Positions 1 through 6,103 of a stretch of DNA of 6,245 nucleotides are shown one piece after another; position 1 is the stretch's first letter; every line of letters begins with the position of its first letter. A program made the position numbers and the translations under genes. Where the stretch lies: the NCBI GenBank assembly GCA_002296885.1, contig DBIH01000003.1:1-6245 (forward strand), written 5' to 3'. The notes beneath the pieces are model-generated. The model worked only from the letters and a program-made list of their open reading frames with translations. It did not search any database and had not been told where the DNA came from. The DNA is from Flavobacterium sp. UBA807. Lineage in GTDB: Bacteria; Bacteroidota; Bacteroidia; Flavobacteriales; Flavobacteriaceae.

Positions 1-1
1 C

Positions 2-1768
2 ATGAAAAACTTGAAAACCTTACCGGTATTAATCTTAGTTTCATTATTGGTAGTAAACTGCAAATCAGAAAAAAAGGAACAAAATTTCAAAGCGATTACG
101 GATGCTTATTTTGATGGCAAAAACGAATTAGATCCATTGGGTGCGACCCAAAACGGTCAAGCAGAATACAATGATAAATTGGTTTTTGAGATGACGGATT
201 CTTATCGCAAAAAACAAGCTGCTTTTTACAACAAAACCGAAAATGATTTAGCTTCTGTGGATACAACTGCGCTTTCAGATGAAGAAAAAAACAGTTATGA
301 TATCATCAAATGGGAGATTTCGGTTGGCAAAGACTTATTAAAGTATGACACTAATCTAATGCCTGTTCAACAATTTTGGGGAACCAATTTAACGCTCGGA
401 CAATTTGCAAGCGGTACAAGTGCACAGCCTTTTAAGACCGAGAAAGATTATAAAAACTTCCTAAAAAGGATGGATTTGTTCGCTGTTTGGATGGATTCTG
501 CAATGGTGTATATGAAAAAAGGAATTGATAAAGGAGTTGTTCTGCCAAAAGCACTGACCGTAAAAGTCATTCCTCAATTTGAAAGCATGGTTACACCAAA
601 TGTTGAGGACAATCTCTTTTATTCAGCCATAAAATTATTTCCAAAAGAAATCACCCCGGAGCAACAGGATGCTCTGAAAAAAGAATATGTTGCTACTATT
701 AAGGAAAAATTAGAGCCGCAGTTCAAAAAAATGACGGCATTTTTGAAAGACGAATACCTTCCCGCTTCAAGAACAACAAGTGGGATTGGCAGTTTGCCAA
801 ATGGTAAAGAGTTGTATAAAGTCTATGCAAAACAATGGACAACTACCACTAAAACTCCGGAAGAAATTCATGAACTTGGTTTAAAGGAAGTAGCGAGAAT
901 CAAGGCTGAAATGGAAAAAGTTAAAGAGCAGGTAGGTTTCAAAGGAACAATCAACGAATTCTTTGAGCATGTCAGAACTAACCCTGAATTGATGGCTTTC
1001 AAAAAACCGGAAGATGTTATTGCCAATTTCGAAAGAATCCATAAAACTATTATGCCTAATGTAAACAAGTTGTTCTCGTTACAGCCAAAATGTCCTTTCC
1101 AGATAAAAAGAACCGAAGCTTTCAGGGAAAAATCGGCGAGTGCCGAATACAATCAGGGTTCTGCTGACGGAAAAAGACCCGGAACTTTTTATGTTCCGAT
1201 TCCGGATGTAAAAACCTATAATTGTTATGGTGATGAAGATTTATTCCTGCACGAAGCAATTCCGGGGCATCATTTCCAAATTTCATTACAACAGGAAAAT
1301 ACAGAACTTCCTAATTTCAGAAAATTTGATTGGTTTGGTGCTTATGGTGAAGGTTGGGCTTTGTATACTGAAAGTCTTGGAAAAGAATTAGGTTTATATA
1401 CCGATCCGTATCAATATTTCGGAATGTTGGGTAACGATATGCACAGAGCGGTTCGATTGGTAGTTGATACCGGAATTCATACCAAAGGTTGGACACGTGA
1501 GCAGGCTATTAAATATTCCTTAGAGAATGAAGCCGAAAGCGAAGCCGGAATTACTACTGAAATTGAGCGTTACATGGCGATTCCGGGTCAGGCATTATCT
1601 TATAAAATGGGTCAGTTGAAAATCCTGGAACTGCGTAAAAAAGCTCAGGATAAGATGAAAGATAAATTCGATATCAAAGTATTCCATCAAAAAGTATTGG
1701 AATCGGGAGTGCTGCCATTAGCACTGCTGGAAAAGAAAATCAACAGATGGATTGAGACCGGAAAATGA
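2..1768 (+). CDS. DUF885 family lipoprotein, putative zinc metallopeptidase
   Basis: This is a 588-residue protein, a usual length for the DUF885 family. Residues 1-20 form a lipoprotein signal peptide: K2 and K5, a hydrophobic core at 7-18, and lipidation Cys20 in the sequence VVNC. Asn just before the Cys is unusual. The mature protein should therefore be anchored to a membrane and face the periplasm or the cell surface. The family signatures lie in the C-terminal half: HEAIPGHH at 417-424, EGWALYTE at 450-457, DTGIHTKGWT at 489-498, and an Ala/Glu-rich stretch ending in IPGQALSYKMG at 527-537. The HExxPGHH motif resembles a metal-binding peptidase site, with H417, E418 and H423 or H424 plus a downstream Glu as plausible ligands; peptidase activity is inferred from this. 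The substrate is unknown. The ATG at base 2 is the start because it gives a complete signal peptide; any promoter lies outside the window. The gene converges on the minus-strand gene at 1806-2564. Confidence 0.93.
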   Translation: MKNLKTLPVLILVSLLVVNCKSEKKEQNFKAITDAYFDGKNELDPLGATQNGQAEYNDKLVFEMTDSYRKKQAAFYNKTENDLASVDTTALSDEEKNSYDIIKWEISVGKDLLKYDTNLMPVQQFWGTNLTLGQFASGTSAQPFKTEKDYKNFLKRMDLFAVWMDSAMVYMKKGIDKGVVLPKALTVKVIPQFESMVTPNVEDNLFYSAIKLFPKEITPEQQDALKKEYVATIKEKLEPQFKKMTAFLKDEYLPASRTTSGIGSLPNGKELYKVYAKQWTTTTKTPEEIHELGLKEVARIKAEMEKVKEQVGFKGTINEFFEHVRTNPELMAFKKPEDVIANFERIHKTIMPNVNKLFSLQPKCPFQIKRTEAFREKSASAEYNQGSADGKRPGTFYVPIPDVKTYNCYGDEDLFLHEAIPGHHFQISLQQENTELPNFRKFDWFGAYGEGWALYTESLGKELGLYTDPYQYFGMLGNDMHRAVRLVVDTGIHTKGWTREQAIKYSLENEAESEAGITTEIERYMAIPGQALSYKMGQLKILELRKKAQDKMKDKFDIKVFHQKVLESGVLPLALLEKKINRWIETGK

Positions 1769-1771
1769 TTT

Positions 1772-1807
1772 AAAAAAAACGTCCCGATAATTCGGGACGT
1801 TTTTTTT
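1772..1807. terminator. bidirectional intrinsic terminator between convergent genes
   Basis: A perfect 9-bp stem, ACGTCCCGA at 1779-1787 pairing with TCGGGACGT at 1792-1800, closes a TAAT loop. It is flanked by an A-tract at 1772-1779 and a T-tract at 1800-1807, so it reads as hairpin plus U-run on both strands. It starts a few bases after the DUF885 stop. The stop codon of the minus-strand gene (TTA on the plus strand at 1806-1808) overlaps the T-tract. Confidence 0.92.
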
Positions 1808-2564
1808 AGTTTGCTATTTTACTTTCCATGCTTTTGAAATCTATCGGATTTCCATCAACATCGAAAAACTCGTAATTGAATTTTAATTTACCGTTTAATT
1901 CTTCAATCTTAACCGTCATTTGATAAAAGCCTTGGCTCCACTCAACAATCAAATGATATTCGTAATCACCAACACCAAAACTTCCGGGAAGATTACTCGT
2001 ATAAATAAGTTTTTTCGATTTCAGGTTAAGCGTATTGACTTCAATATTTTCATAAAGCCCTAACTCATCATTATCAACTTTTTTCCCGATATAATCTACA
2101 TTTGCAGCAGCTGCTGGTTTTTTCTTTTTCTCTTTGCTTCGATTATAATCATCTTTAATCGAAAAAATTACATCTTTCAATGAACTTTTACCTGCATTAA
2201 GTAAAAAGAAACGGATTTGGTGGTGATACATCAGTTTGTGCACTTTTTTATCCCCGTCTTCTGAAGCTCCTTCGCTCAAATCATTGTCAGCAATTTCAAT
2301 AATAGGCATATTCTGCCCACTTTGTGACATCGATTCCGATTTAAGATTTTTGATTTTTAGTTCTGTTTCTTGTACCAGCTTATCTTTCTGGACAATTTCA
2401 GCATTCAGGACTTCTATTTGCTTGATGGCTTCATCCAGTTCTTTCTGTTTATTGGCAGAAATAGAAGTACTGGTATTTTTGTATAATGAATAAACAGAAA
2501 ATGCCAGTAAAACTAATCCCAAAAATGCCAAAACCGCAGTCATCATAAGCTTCTTCCCTTTCAT
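1806..2564 (-). CDS. membrane-anchored coiled-coil protein of unknown function
   Basis: This is a 252-residue protein that I do not recognise. A short basic N-terminus (K2, K4, K5) precedes one hydrophobic segment at about 8-28, which should anchor the protein with its bulk outside the cytoplasm. There is no lipobox Cys. Residues 36-77 are rich in Lys, Glu, Leu and Ile with heptad-like spacing, suggesting a coiled coil. A polar, acidic linker follows at about 78-106. The C-terminal part at 108-252 looks like a beta-rich globular domain, interrupted by a basic, then Ala-rich stretch, KEKKKKPAAAA, at 144-154. The start ATG is followed at once by the basic residues and the anchor. Upstream on the minus strand, TATTTTTA (2603-2610) is a one-mismatch -7 box, but no good -33 box is seen. 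It lies downstream of tRNA-Leu on the same strand, separated by a terminator, so it is probably transcribed alone. The gene is surely real; the function is open. Confidence 0.85.
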   Translation of the reverse strand: MKGKKLMMTAVLAFLGLVLLAFSVYSLYKNTSTSISANKQKELDEAIKQIEVLNAEIVQKDKLVQETELKIKNLKSESMSQSGQNMPIIEIADNDLSEGASEDGDKKVHKLMYHHQIRFFLLNAGKSSLKDVIFSIKDDYNRSKEKKKKPAAAANVDYIGKKVDNDELGLYENIEVNTLNLKSKKLIYTSNLPGSFGVGDYEYHLIVEWSQGFYQMTVKIEELNGKLKFNYEFFDVDGNPIDFKSMESKIAN

Positions 2565-2681
2565 TAGAATTTTTAATTTTAATCAAATGATTTTTGATGT
2601 GGTAAAAATAAACGATTTTTTAAAATTAAAGCATTCAATAGCAATAAACTGTAAACATTATTATCAACCAATCCATAAAAC

Positions 2682-2710
2682 AAAAAAAGCTTCAACAGTT
2701 GTTGAAGCTT
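2682..2710 (-). terminator. intrinsic terminator of tRNA-Leu
   Basis: A perfect 10-bp inverted repeat, AAGCTTCAAC at 2687-2696 and GTTGAAGCTT at 2701-2710, has a 4-base loop. Read on the minus strand, it is followed by seven Ts (the A-run at 2682-2688 on the plus strand). It lies three bases beyond the tRNA 3' end and separates the tRNA from the next minus-strand gene. Confidence 0.92.
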
Positions 2711-2713
2711 CTG

Positions 2714-2795
2714 TGCGGGTAATAGGACTCGAACCTACACGCCTTGCGGCACCAGATCCTAAGTCTGGCACGTCTACCAATTTCGCCATACCCGC
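2714..2795 (-). tRNA. tRNA-Leu (anticodon UAG)
   Basis: This 82-nt class II tRNA reads on the minus strand. The acceptor stem pairs GCGGGTA (5') with TACCCGC (3'), with discriminator A. The anticodon arm is CCAGA-CTTAGGA-TCTGG, giving anticodon TAG, which reads CUN leucine codons. A long variable arm (GCC-GCAA-GGC) and a T arm containing GGTTCGAGTCC follow. Discriminator A and a long variable arm are both typical of tRNA-Leu. The 3' CCA is not encoded (the bases after the discriminator are CAG), so it must be added by the CCA-adding enzyme. Promoter and terminator are both identifiable, so this is a single-gene transcription unit. Confidence 0.97.
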
Positions 2796-2809
2796 GACAA
2801 ATGTGAGTG

Positions 2810-2839
2810 CAAATATAAACATAACTTCAAACTTTCAAA
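2810..2839 (-). promoter_or_regulatory. Bacteroidota-type promoter of tRNA-Leu
   Basis: On the minus strand, TTTG (2836-2839) and TATATTTG (2810-2817) are separated by 18 bases. Both match the Bacteroidota sigma-A consensus TTTG-N17-23-TAnnTTTG exactly. The implied transcription start near 2803-2806 leaves a 5' leader of about ten bases before the mature tRNA end at 2795. Confidence 0.85.
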
Positions 2840-2847
2840 GGAAAATA

Positions 2848-2882
2848 TTTAAAAAAAATCAGAAGCATTTTTTGTACTTTTG
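2848..2882 (+). promoter_or_regulatory. promoter of the M20 dipeptidase gene
   Basis: TACTTTTG at 2875-2882 is a perfect TAnnTTTG -7 box. The best -33 candidate is TTTA at 2848-2851, with one mismatch and a 23-base spacer, so the upstream half is weak. Transcription should begin near 2887-2890, leaving a short A-rich leader of about 15 bases before the ATG at 2904. It is divergent from, and close to, the tRNA-Leu promoter. Confidence 0.7.
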
Positions 2883-2903
2883 GTTTCTATCAAAATTAAA
2901 TCA

Positions 2904-4292
2904 ATGGACAACATAAAAAGCTACGTTCAGGAAAACAAAGAACGTTTTATAAATGAACTAATCGAATTATTGAAAATCCCTTCTGTAAGTGCCGACAGCG
3001 CTTATGCTCACGATGTTATTGCTACTGCGGATGCCGTAAAAGCTTCGCTTGAAAAAGCAGGTTGCCAACATGTAGAAATTTGTGAAACTCCGGGTTATCC
3101 AATTGTTTTCGGAGAACACATCATCGACAAAAATCTTCCGACAGTTTTAGTTTATGGGCATTATGATGTGCAGCCACCTGATCCAATGGATTTATGGACT
3201 TCTCCTCCGTTTGAACCTGTAATCAAGAAAACAGAAATCCACCCTGAAGGCGCTATTTTTGCCCGCGGTTCGTGTGATGACAAAGGCCAGATGTATATGC
3301 ATGTGAAAGCATTTGAATACATGATTGCCAACAATAATTTGCCTTGCAATGTAAAATTCATGATTGAAGGTGAAGAAGAAGTTGGTTCAAAAAGCCTGAG
3401 TTGGTTTGTCGAAAGAAATCAGGAAAAGCTGAGCTGTGATGTGATTTTAATTTCAGATACCGGAATGATTTCCAACCAACAACCAAGTATTACAACTGGT
3501 TTACGTGGTTTGAGTTATGTGGAAGTAGAAGTTACCGGACCAAACCGCGATTTGCATTCAGGCTTGTATGGTGGTGCTGTTGCTAATCCGATTAATGTAT
3601 TGACCAAAATGATTGCGTCGCTTCACGATGAGAATAATCATATTACAATTCCCGGATTTTATGACAAAGTAGAGGAATTAACTGCTGGGGAAAGAGCCGA
3701 AATGGCAAAAGCACCATTCAGCCTTGAGAATTATAAGAAAGCTCTGGATATTGAAGATATTTATGGCGAAACGGGTTATGTAACAAATGAAAGAAACTCC
3801 ATTCGCCCAACTTTAGACGTAAACGGAATTTGGGGCGGCTATACAGGAGAAGGAGCAAAAACAGTCATTGCCAGCAAAGCTTATGCAAAAATCTCGATGC
3901 GTTTGGTTCCAAATCAGGATTGGGAAGAAATCACCGAATTGTTCTCGAAACATTTTATTAGCATTGCTCCGAAAGCGGTAAAAGTAAAAGTAACTCCACA
4001 TCATGGCGGTCAAGGTTATGTAACACCAATTGACAGCATTGGTTACAAAGCAGCAAACAAGGCGTATACCGAAACTTTTGGGGTTCCGGCAATTCCGGTT
4101 CGTTCCGGAGGAAGTATTCCGATTGTGGCCCTGTTTGAAAAAGAATTAAAATCAAAAACCATCTTAATGGGATTCGGATTGGACAGTGATGCCATTCATT
4201 CGCCTAACGAGCATTTTGGAATTTTTAATTATCTGAAAGGCATCGAAACGATACCATTGTTCTATAAATATTTTGTGGAATTTTCTAAATAA
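2904..4292 (+). CDS. M20 family dipeptidase (metallopeptidase)
   Basis: This is a 462-residue cytosolic di-zinc dipeptidase of the M20 family (the carnosinase/PepV-like branch), without a signal peptide. Metal-site motifs are all present in family order: YGHYDVQPPDP (His86, with Asp88 two residues on), RGSCDDKGQ (bridging Asp125), EGEEEVGS (Glu158 as catalytic base, Glu159 as ligand), ISDTG (Asp185) and IHSPNEH (His432). The inserted dimerisation (lid) domain begins near residue 205 and carries the family motif GPNRDLHSGLYGG with His218. Arg333 (SMRLVPNQ) and RSGGSIP at 400-406 fit the substrate-binding elements of the family. The expected reaction is hydrolysis of dipeptides or short peptides; the exact specificity cannot be read from the sequence. 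The reading frame is open upstream to a TTG at 2880, but that codon lies inside the -7 promoter box, upstream of the expected transcript start. ATG 2904 is therefore preferred. Confidence 0.95.
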   Translation: MDNIKSYVQENKERFINELIELLKIPSVSADSAYAHDVIATADAVKASLEKAGCQHVEICETPGYPIVFGEHIIDKNLPTVLVYGHYDVQPPDPMDLWTSPPFEPVIKKTEIHPEGAIFARGSCDDKGQMYMHVKAFEYMIANNNLPCNVKFMIEGEEEVGSKSLSWFVERNQEKLSCDVILISDTGMISNQQPSITTGLRGLSYVEVEVTGPNRDLHSGLYGGAVANPINVLTKMIASLHDENNHITIPGFYDKVEELTAGERAEMAKAPFSLENYKKALDIEDIYGETGYVTNERNSIRPTLDVNGIWGGYTGEGAKTVIASKAYAKISMRLVPNQDWEEITELFSKHFISIAPKAVKVKVTPHHGGQGYVTPIDSIGYKAANKAYTETFGVPAIPVRSGGSIPIVALFEKELKSKTILMGFGLDSDAIHSPNEHFGIFNYLKGIETIPLFYKYFVEFSK

Positions 4293-4358
4293 TACCTGAC
4301 AGCCACAGCTATTATCCGCTTAATCTCAAATGTAGAATTATCGAAATAAAAAAAATTG

Positions 4359-4391
4359 AAAATCCGCAATTCCAGCGGATTTTTTATTTTT
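4359..4391 (+). terminator. intrinsic terminator after the dipeptidase gene
   Basis: A 9-bp stem, AAAATCCGC at 4359-4367 pairing with GCGGATTTT at 4375-4383, encloses the 7-base loop AATTCCA. The T-rich tail continues to 4391. It lies about 67 bases after the dipeptidase stop and only about 20 bases before the next gene's GTG. An A-rich run upstream (4346-4355) would give some terminator character on the other strand too, but no minus-strand gene needs it. Confidence 0.9.
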
Positions 4392-4409
4392 ATACCATAA
4401 ACTTTAATC

Positions 4410-4829
4410 GTGGAATACAAAAAACAATTATTTACATCAATGCTGACTTTTTTGGTATTATGCGCCTGCAAAACCAATAAAACATTCAATCATCACCGTG
4501 AAGGGAAATGGGTTTATAAAGACACTATAAATGGTGTTCGCTATAAATCTAAAGGAAAATATAGGAGGGGCTGTGAAGTTAAGACTTGGAAGTATTTTGA
4601 AAATGGAAAACTTGTGAAAGTCGAAAAATATGAAGATTCCATTTGTCATATTAAAACTTTTGACAAAAAAGGAAAAGTGACCTCATTTGGACAGTCTATG
4701 ATCATTGAAGACAAAGACGGAATCCATTGGTATCTCAATGACGATTGGTTTTTCCTTGATGCCAATGGCAAGCTTATCGGAATAAAAAAATACTTAAAAG
4801 GTGAATTGGTATCCGAAACAAAAAAGTAA
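4410..4829 (+). CDS. small lipoprotein with YwqK/MORN-like repeats
   Basis: This is a 139-residue protein that starts with GTG at 4410. That start is preferred over the ATG at 4440 because it supplies the basic n-region (K4, K5) ahead of the hydrophobic core at 11-19 and lipidation Cys20 (LCAC). From the ATG the peptide would lack any basic residue before the core. An in-frame TAA at 4398 limits extension upstream. The mature part holds loose repeats of the type W.YF.NGKL....Y..G: EGKWVYK...KGKYRRG at 31-54, TWKYFENGKLVKVEKYED at 59-76, TFDKKGKV at 83-90, and FLDANGKLIGIKKYLKGEL at 115-133. This resembles the antiparallel beta repeats of YwqK/MORN-2 proteins, which are common in Bacteroidota and mostly of unknown role. 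No clear promoter was found in the short gap after the preceding terminator, so expression could come from a weak promoter or from read-through. Confidence 0.8.
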   Translation: MEYKKQLFTSMLTFLVLCACKTNKTFNHHREGKWVYKDTINGVRYKSKGKYRRGCEVKTWKYFENGKLVKVEKYEDSICHIKTFDKKGKVTSFGQSMIIEDKDGIHWYLNDDWFFLDANGKLIGIKKYLKGELVSETKK

Positions 4830-4830
4830 C

Positions 4831-4849
4831 ACTTTCGAAGTCATTTTTT
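4831..4849 (+). terminator. weak possible terminator after the small lipoprotein gene
   Basis: A short hairpin, ACTT-TCG-AAGT at 4831-4841, is followed by CA and six Ts (4844-4849), immediately after the stop codon at 4829. The stem is only four pairs, three of them A-T, so this is a tentative call. Without it, no other terminator separates this gene from the DUF4407 promoter. Confidence 0.3.
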
Positions 4850-4866
4850 AGTTAAAAATCAACACC

Positions 4867-4900
4867 TTACAATAAACTTCATTTTTTGGCGTTATATTTG
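4867..4900 (+). promoter_or_regulatory. promoter of the DUF4407 gene
   Basis: TATATTTG at 4893-4900 matches the Bacteroidota -7 consensus exactly and is identical to the -7 box of the tRNA-Leu promoter in this window. The best upstream partner is TTAC at 4867-4870 with a 22-base spacer, a poor match to TTTG. Transcription would start near 4905-4908, giving a 5' leader of roughly 65-70 bases that contains the GC-rich element at 4917-4951. Confidence 0.65.
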
Positions 4901-4916
4901 TATTAATCAATCATCA

Positions 4917-4951
4917 CCCGAGGCGAAGCCGAATTGTTCGGAGCGCAGCGG
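4917..4951 (+). other. GC-rich element with inverted and imperfect direct repeats in the DUF4407 leader
   Basis: This 35-base island has 24 G or C bases and sits in a very AT-rich intergenic region. It contains a perfect short hairpin, CCGAA-TTG-TTCGG (4929-4941), and an overlapping alternative, GGC-GAA-GCC (4922-4930), that shares bases with it. A third option pairs CCGA (4918-4921) with TCGG (4938-4941) around the second hairpin. Two arms, GAGGCGAAGCCGA (4920-4932) and GGAGCGCAGCGGA (4940-4952), look like a diverged direct repeat, with 9 of 13 positions identical. It could be a dispersed intergenic repeat or a structured leader that affects translation; the sequence alone does not decide. 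No stop or start codon makes it part of the protein. Confidence 0.55.
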
Positions 4952-4973
4952 AGAAAATCAAAAAATCATCATC

Positions 4974-6074
4974 ATGTTAAAACGTTTTTTCCTCCTGTGT
5001 TCAGGTGTCGATAGTGACATCGTGAACTCCTGCTCCAACGGCGAGCAAAACAAATATGCCGGAATCGGAGCCACTGTTTTCTTTACAGCCGTTATGGCAT
5101 TCATTGCCGGTAGTTATGCTCTTTACACGGTTTTTGACAATCCCTATATCGCCATCGCATTTGGCTTGGTTTGGGGATTTTTAATTTTCAATCTCGACAG
5201 ATTCATTGTTTCTACCATCAAAAAAAGAGATAATTTTTTGGATGAATTCATTCAGGCTTCACCACGAATTGTGCTGGCAATTATCATTGCGATTGTAATT
5301 TCCAAACCTTTGGAGATCAAAATCTTTGAAAAGGAAATCAATGCTGAAATATTGAAAGAAAAAAACCAGATGGCCATTGCCAATAAAAATCAGGTTTCGA
5401 ATTATTTCAAATCGGATGTCGATAAAAACAAGGCTGAAATGGACAGCCTGAAATTGGGAATCACCAAAAAAGAAAAAGAAGTTGCCGATTTATATCAATC
5501 TTACATTACCGAAGCTGAAGGTACAGCCGGAACCAAAAAAATGGGAAAAGGTCCAATCTATAAAGAAAAAAGAGAAGCCCATGACATTGCAGCAAAACAA
5601 CTGGATTCCCTTAAAATCAGCAGCGCTAAATTAATTGCTGAAAAAGAAGATCGTGCAAAAACACTTCAGGCTGATTTAGACAAAAAAGTTACCGAAACCC
5701 AGCCTGTTATTGATGGTTTCGATGGCCTGATGGCGCGAATCAATGCTCTTGGAAAATTACCGGCACTTCCGTCAATTTTTATAATGCTGTTGTTTTTAGC
5801 CATTGAAACTTCGCCAATCATTGCCAAATTATTATCGCCGAAAGGTGAATTCGATTTCAAACAGGAAGATATGGAGATGGGAATCAAAAACGTGATTTCG
5901 CAAAATCGTTACCAAAGCGAACTGCAGAAGAAAACTGATGCGGAGATTTATGATAAAGTCTATGCCGACATTAAAGACGATAAAGAATTATACGGTTATA
6001 AGAAAAAAGGTGCTTTGGAATTATTGAAACTTCAGGCCGATGGTTTCGTAGAAAAACAGAAAAGGTCGATGTAA
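4974..6074 (+). CDS. DUF4407 domain membrane protein
   Basis: This 366-residue integral membrane protein matches the uncharacterised DUF4407 family in layout and motifs. It has hydrophobic segments at about 29-52, 57-73, 97-112 and 264-286. The family-like motif IFNLDRFIVS is at 71-80, just after the second helix. Between helices three and four lies a region of about 150 residues, Lys/Glu/Asp-rich and likely coiled coil, broken by a Gly-rich loop (EGTAGTKKMGKGP, 182-194). AIETSP at 276-281 lies in the fourth helix, and a charged 80-residue tail follows. By the positive-inside rule, with KKR at 83-85, the coiled-coil region would be periplasmic and both termini cytoplasmic; this is inference. 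The ATG follows a run of ATC triplets with no Shine-Dalgarno site, normal for this phylum. It is probably monocistronic, with a promoter upstream and a hairpin four bases after the stop. The function of the family is unknown to me. Confidence 0.88.
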   Translation: MLKRFFLLCSGVDSDIVNSCSNGEQNKYAGIGATVFFTAVMAFIAGSYALYTVFDNPYIAIAFGLVWGFLIFNLDRFIVSTIKKRDNFLDEFIQASPRIVLAIIIAIVISKPLEIKIFEKEINAEILKEKNQMAIANKNQVSNYFKSDVDKNKAEMDSLKLGITKKEKEVADLYQSYITEAEGTAGTKKMGKGPIYKEKREAHDIAAKQLDSLKISSAKLIAEKEDRAKTLQADLDKKVTETQPVIDGFDGLMARINALGKLPALPSIFIMLLFLAIETSPIIAKLLSPKGEFDFKQEDMEMGIKNVISQNRYQSELQKKTDAEIYDKVYADIKDDKELYGYKKKGALELLKLQADGFVEKQKRSM

Positions 6075-6077
6075 AAC

Positions 6078-6103
6078 AAAAGGAAGCTAATCAGCTTCCT
6101 TTT
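6078..6103. terminator. bidirectional terminator overlapping a stop codon
   Basis: A perfect 11-bp stem, AAAAGGAAGCT at 6078-6088 pairing with AGCTTCCTTTT at 6093-6103, has the loop AATC. On the plus strand the tail is TTTTCTATTTC; on the minus strand it is TTTTGTTTTAC. It begins four bases after the DUF4407 stop. The stop codon of the convergent minus-strand gene (6087-6089) falls at the stem-loop boundary, so one stem arm also encodes that protein's last residues. Confidence 0.88.

Noticed and set aside
868..1152. Minus-strand open frame of 94 codons inside the DUF885 gene
   Set aside because: It lies wholly within a well-supported coding sequence that carries family motifs; it has no promoter or family resemblance of its own.
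2236..2493. Plus-strand open frame of 85 codons, Ser/Cys-rich
   Set aside because: It is the reverse complement of the coiled-coil and linker region of the minus-strand membrane protein; the Ser-rich composition is what antisense of Lys/Glu-rich coding sequence yields.
2587..2916. Plus-strand open frame of 109 codons
   Set aside because: It runs antisense through the whole tRNA-Leu gene, its terminator and both divergent promoters, and its composition is not protein-like.
3161..4155. Several minus-strand open frames of 65-66 codons within the dipeptidase gene
   Set aside because: All overlap the catalytic-motif-bearing M20 sequence and show no independent signals.
4262..4489. Minus-strand open frame of 75 codons spanning the dipeptidase 3' end, terminator and lipoprotein start
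   Set aside because: It crosses a strong terminator hairpin and two gene ends and contains no recognisable domain.
4965..4976. Run of ATC triplets just before the DUF4407 ATG
   Set aside because: Four ATC/ATG-like triplets are too few to call a repeat; AT-rich leaders of this kind are normal in this phylum.
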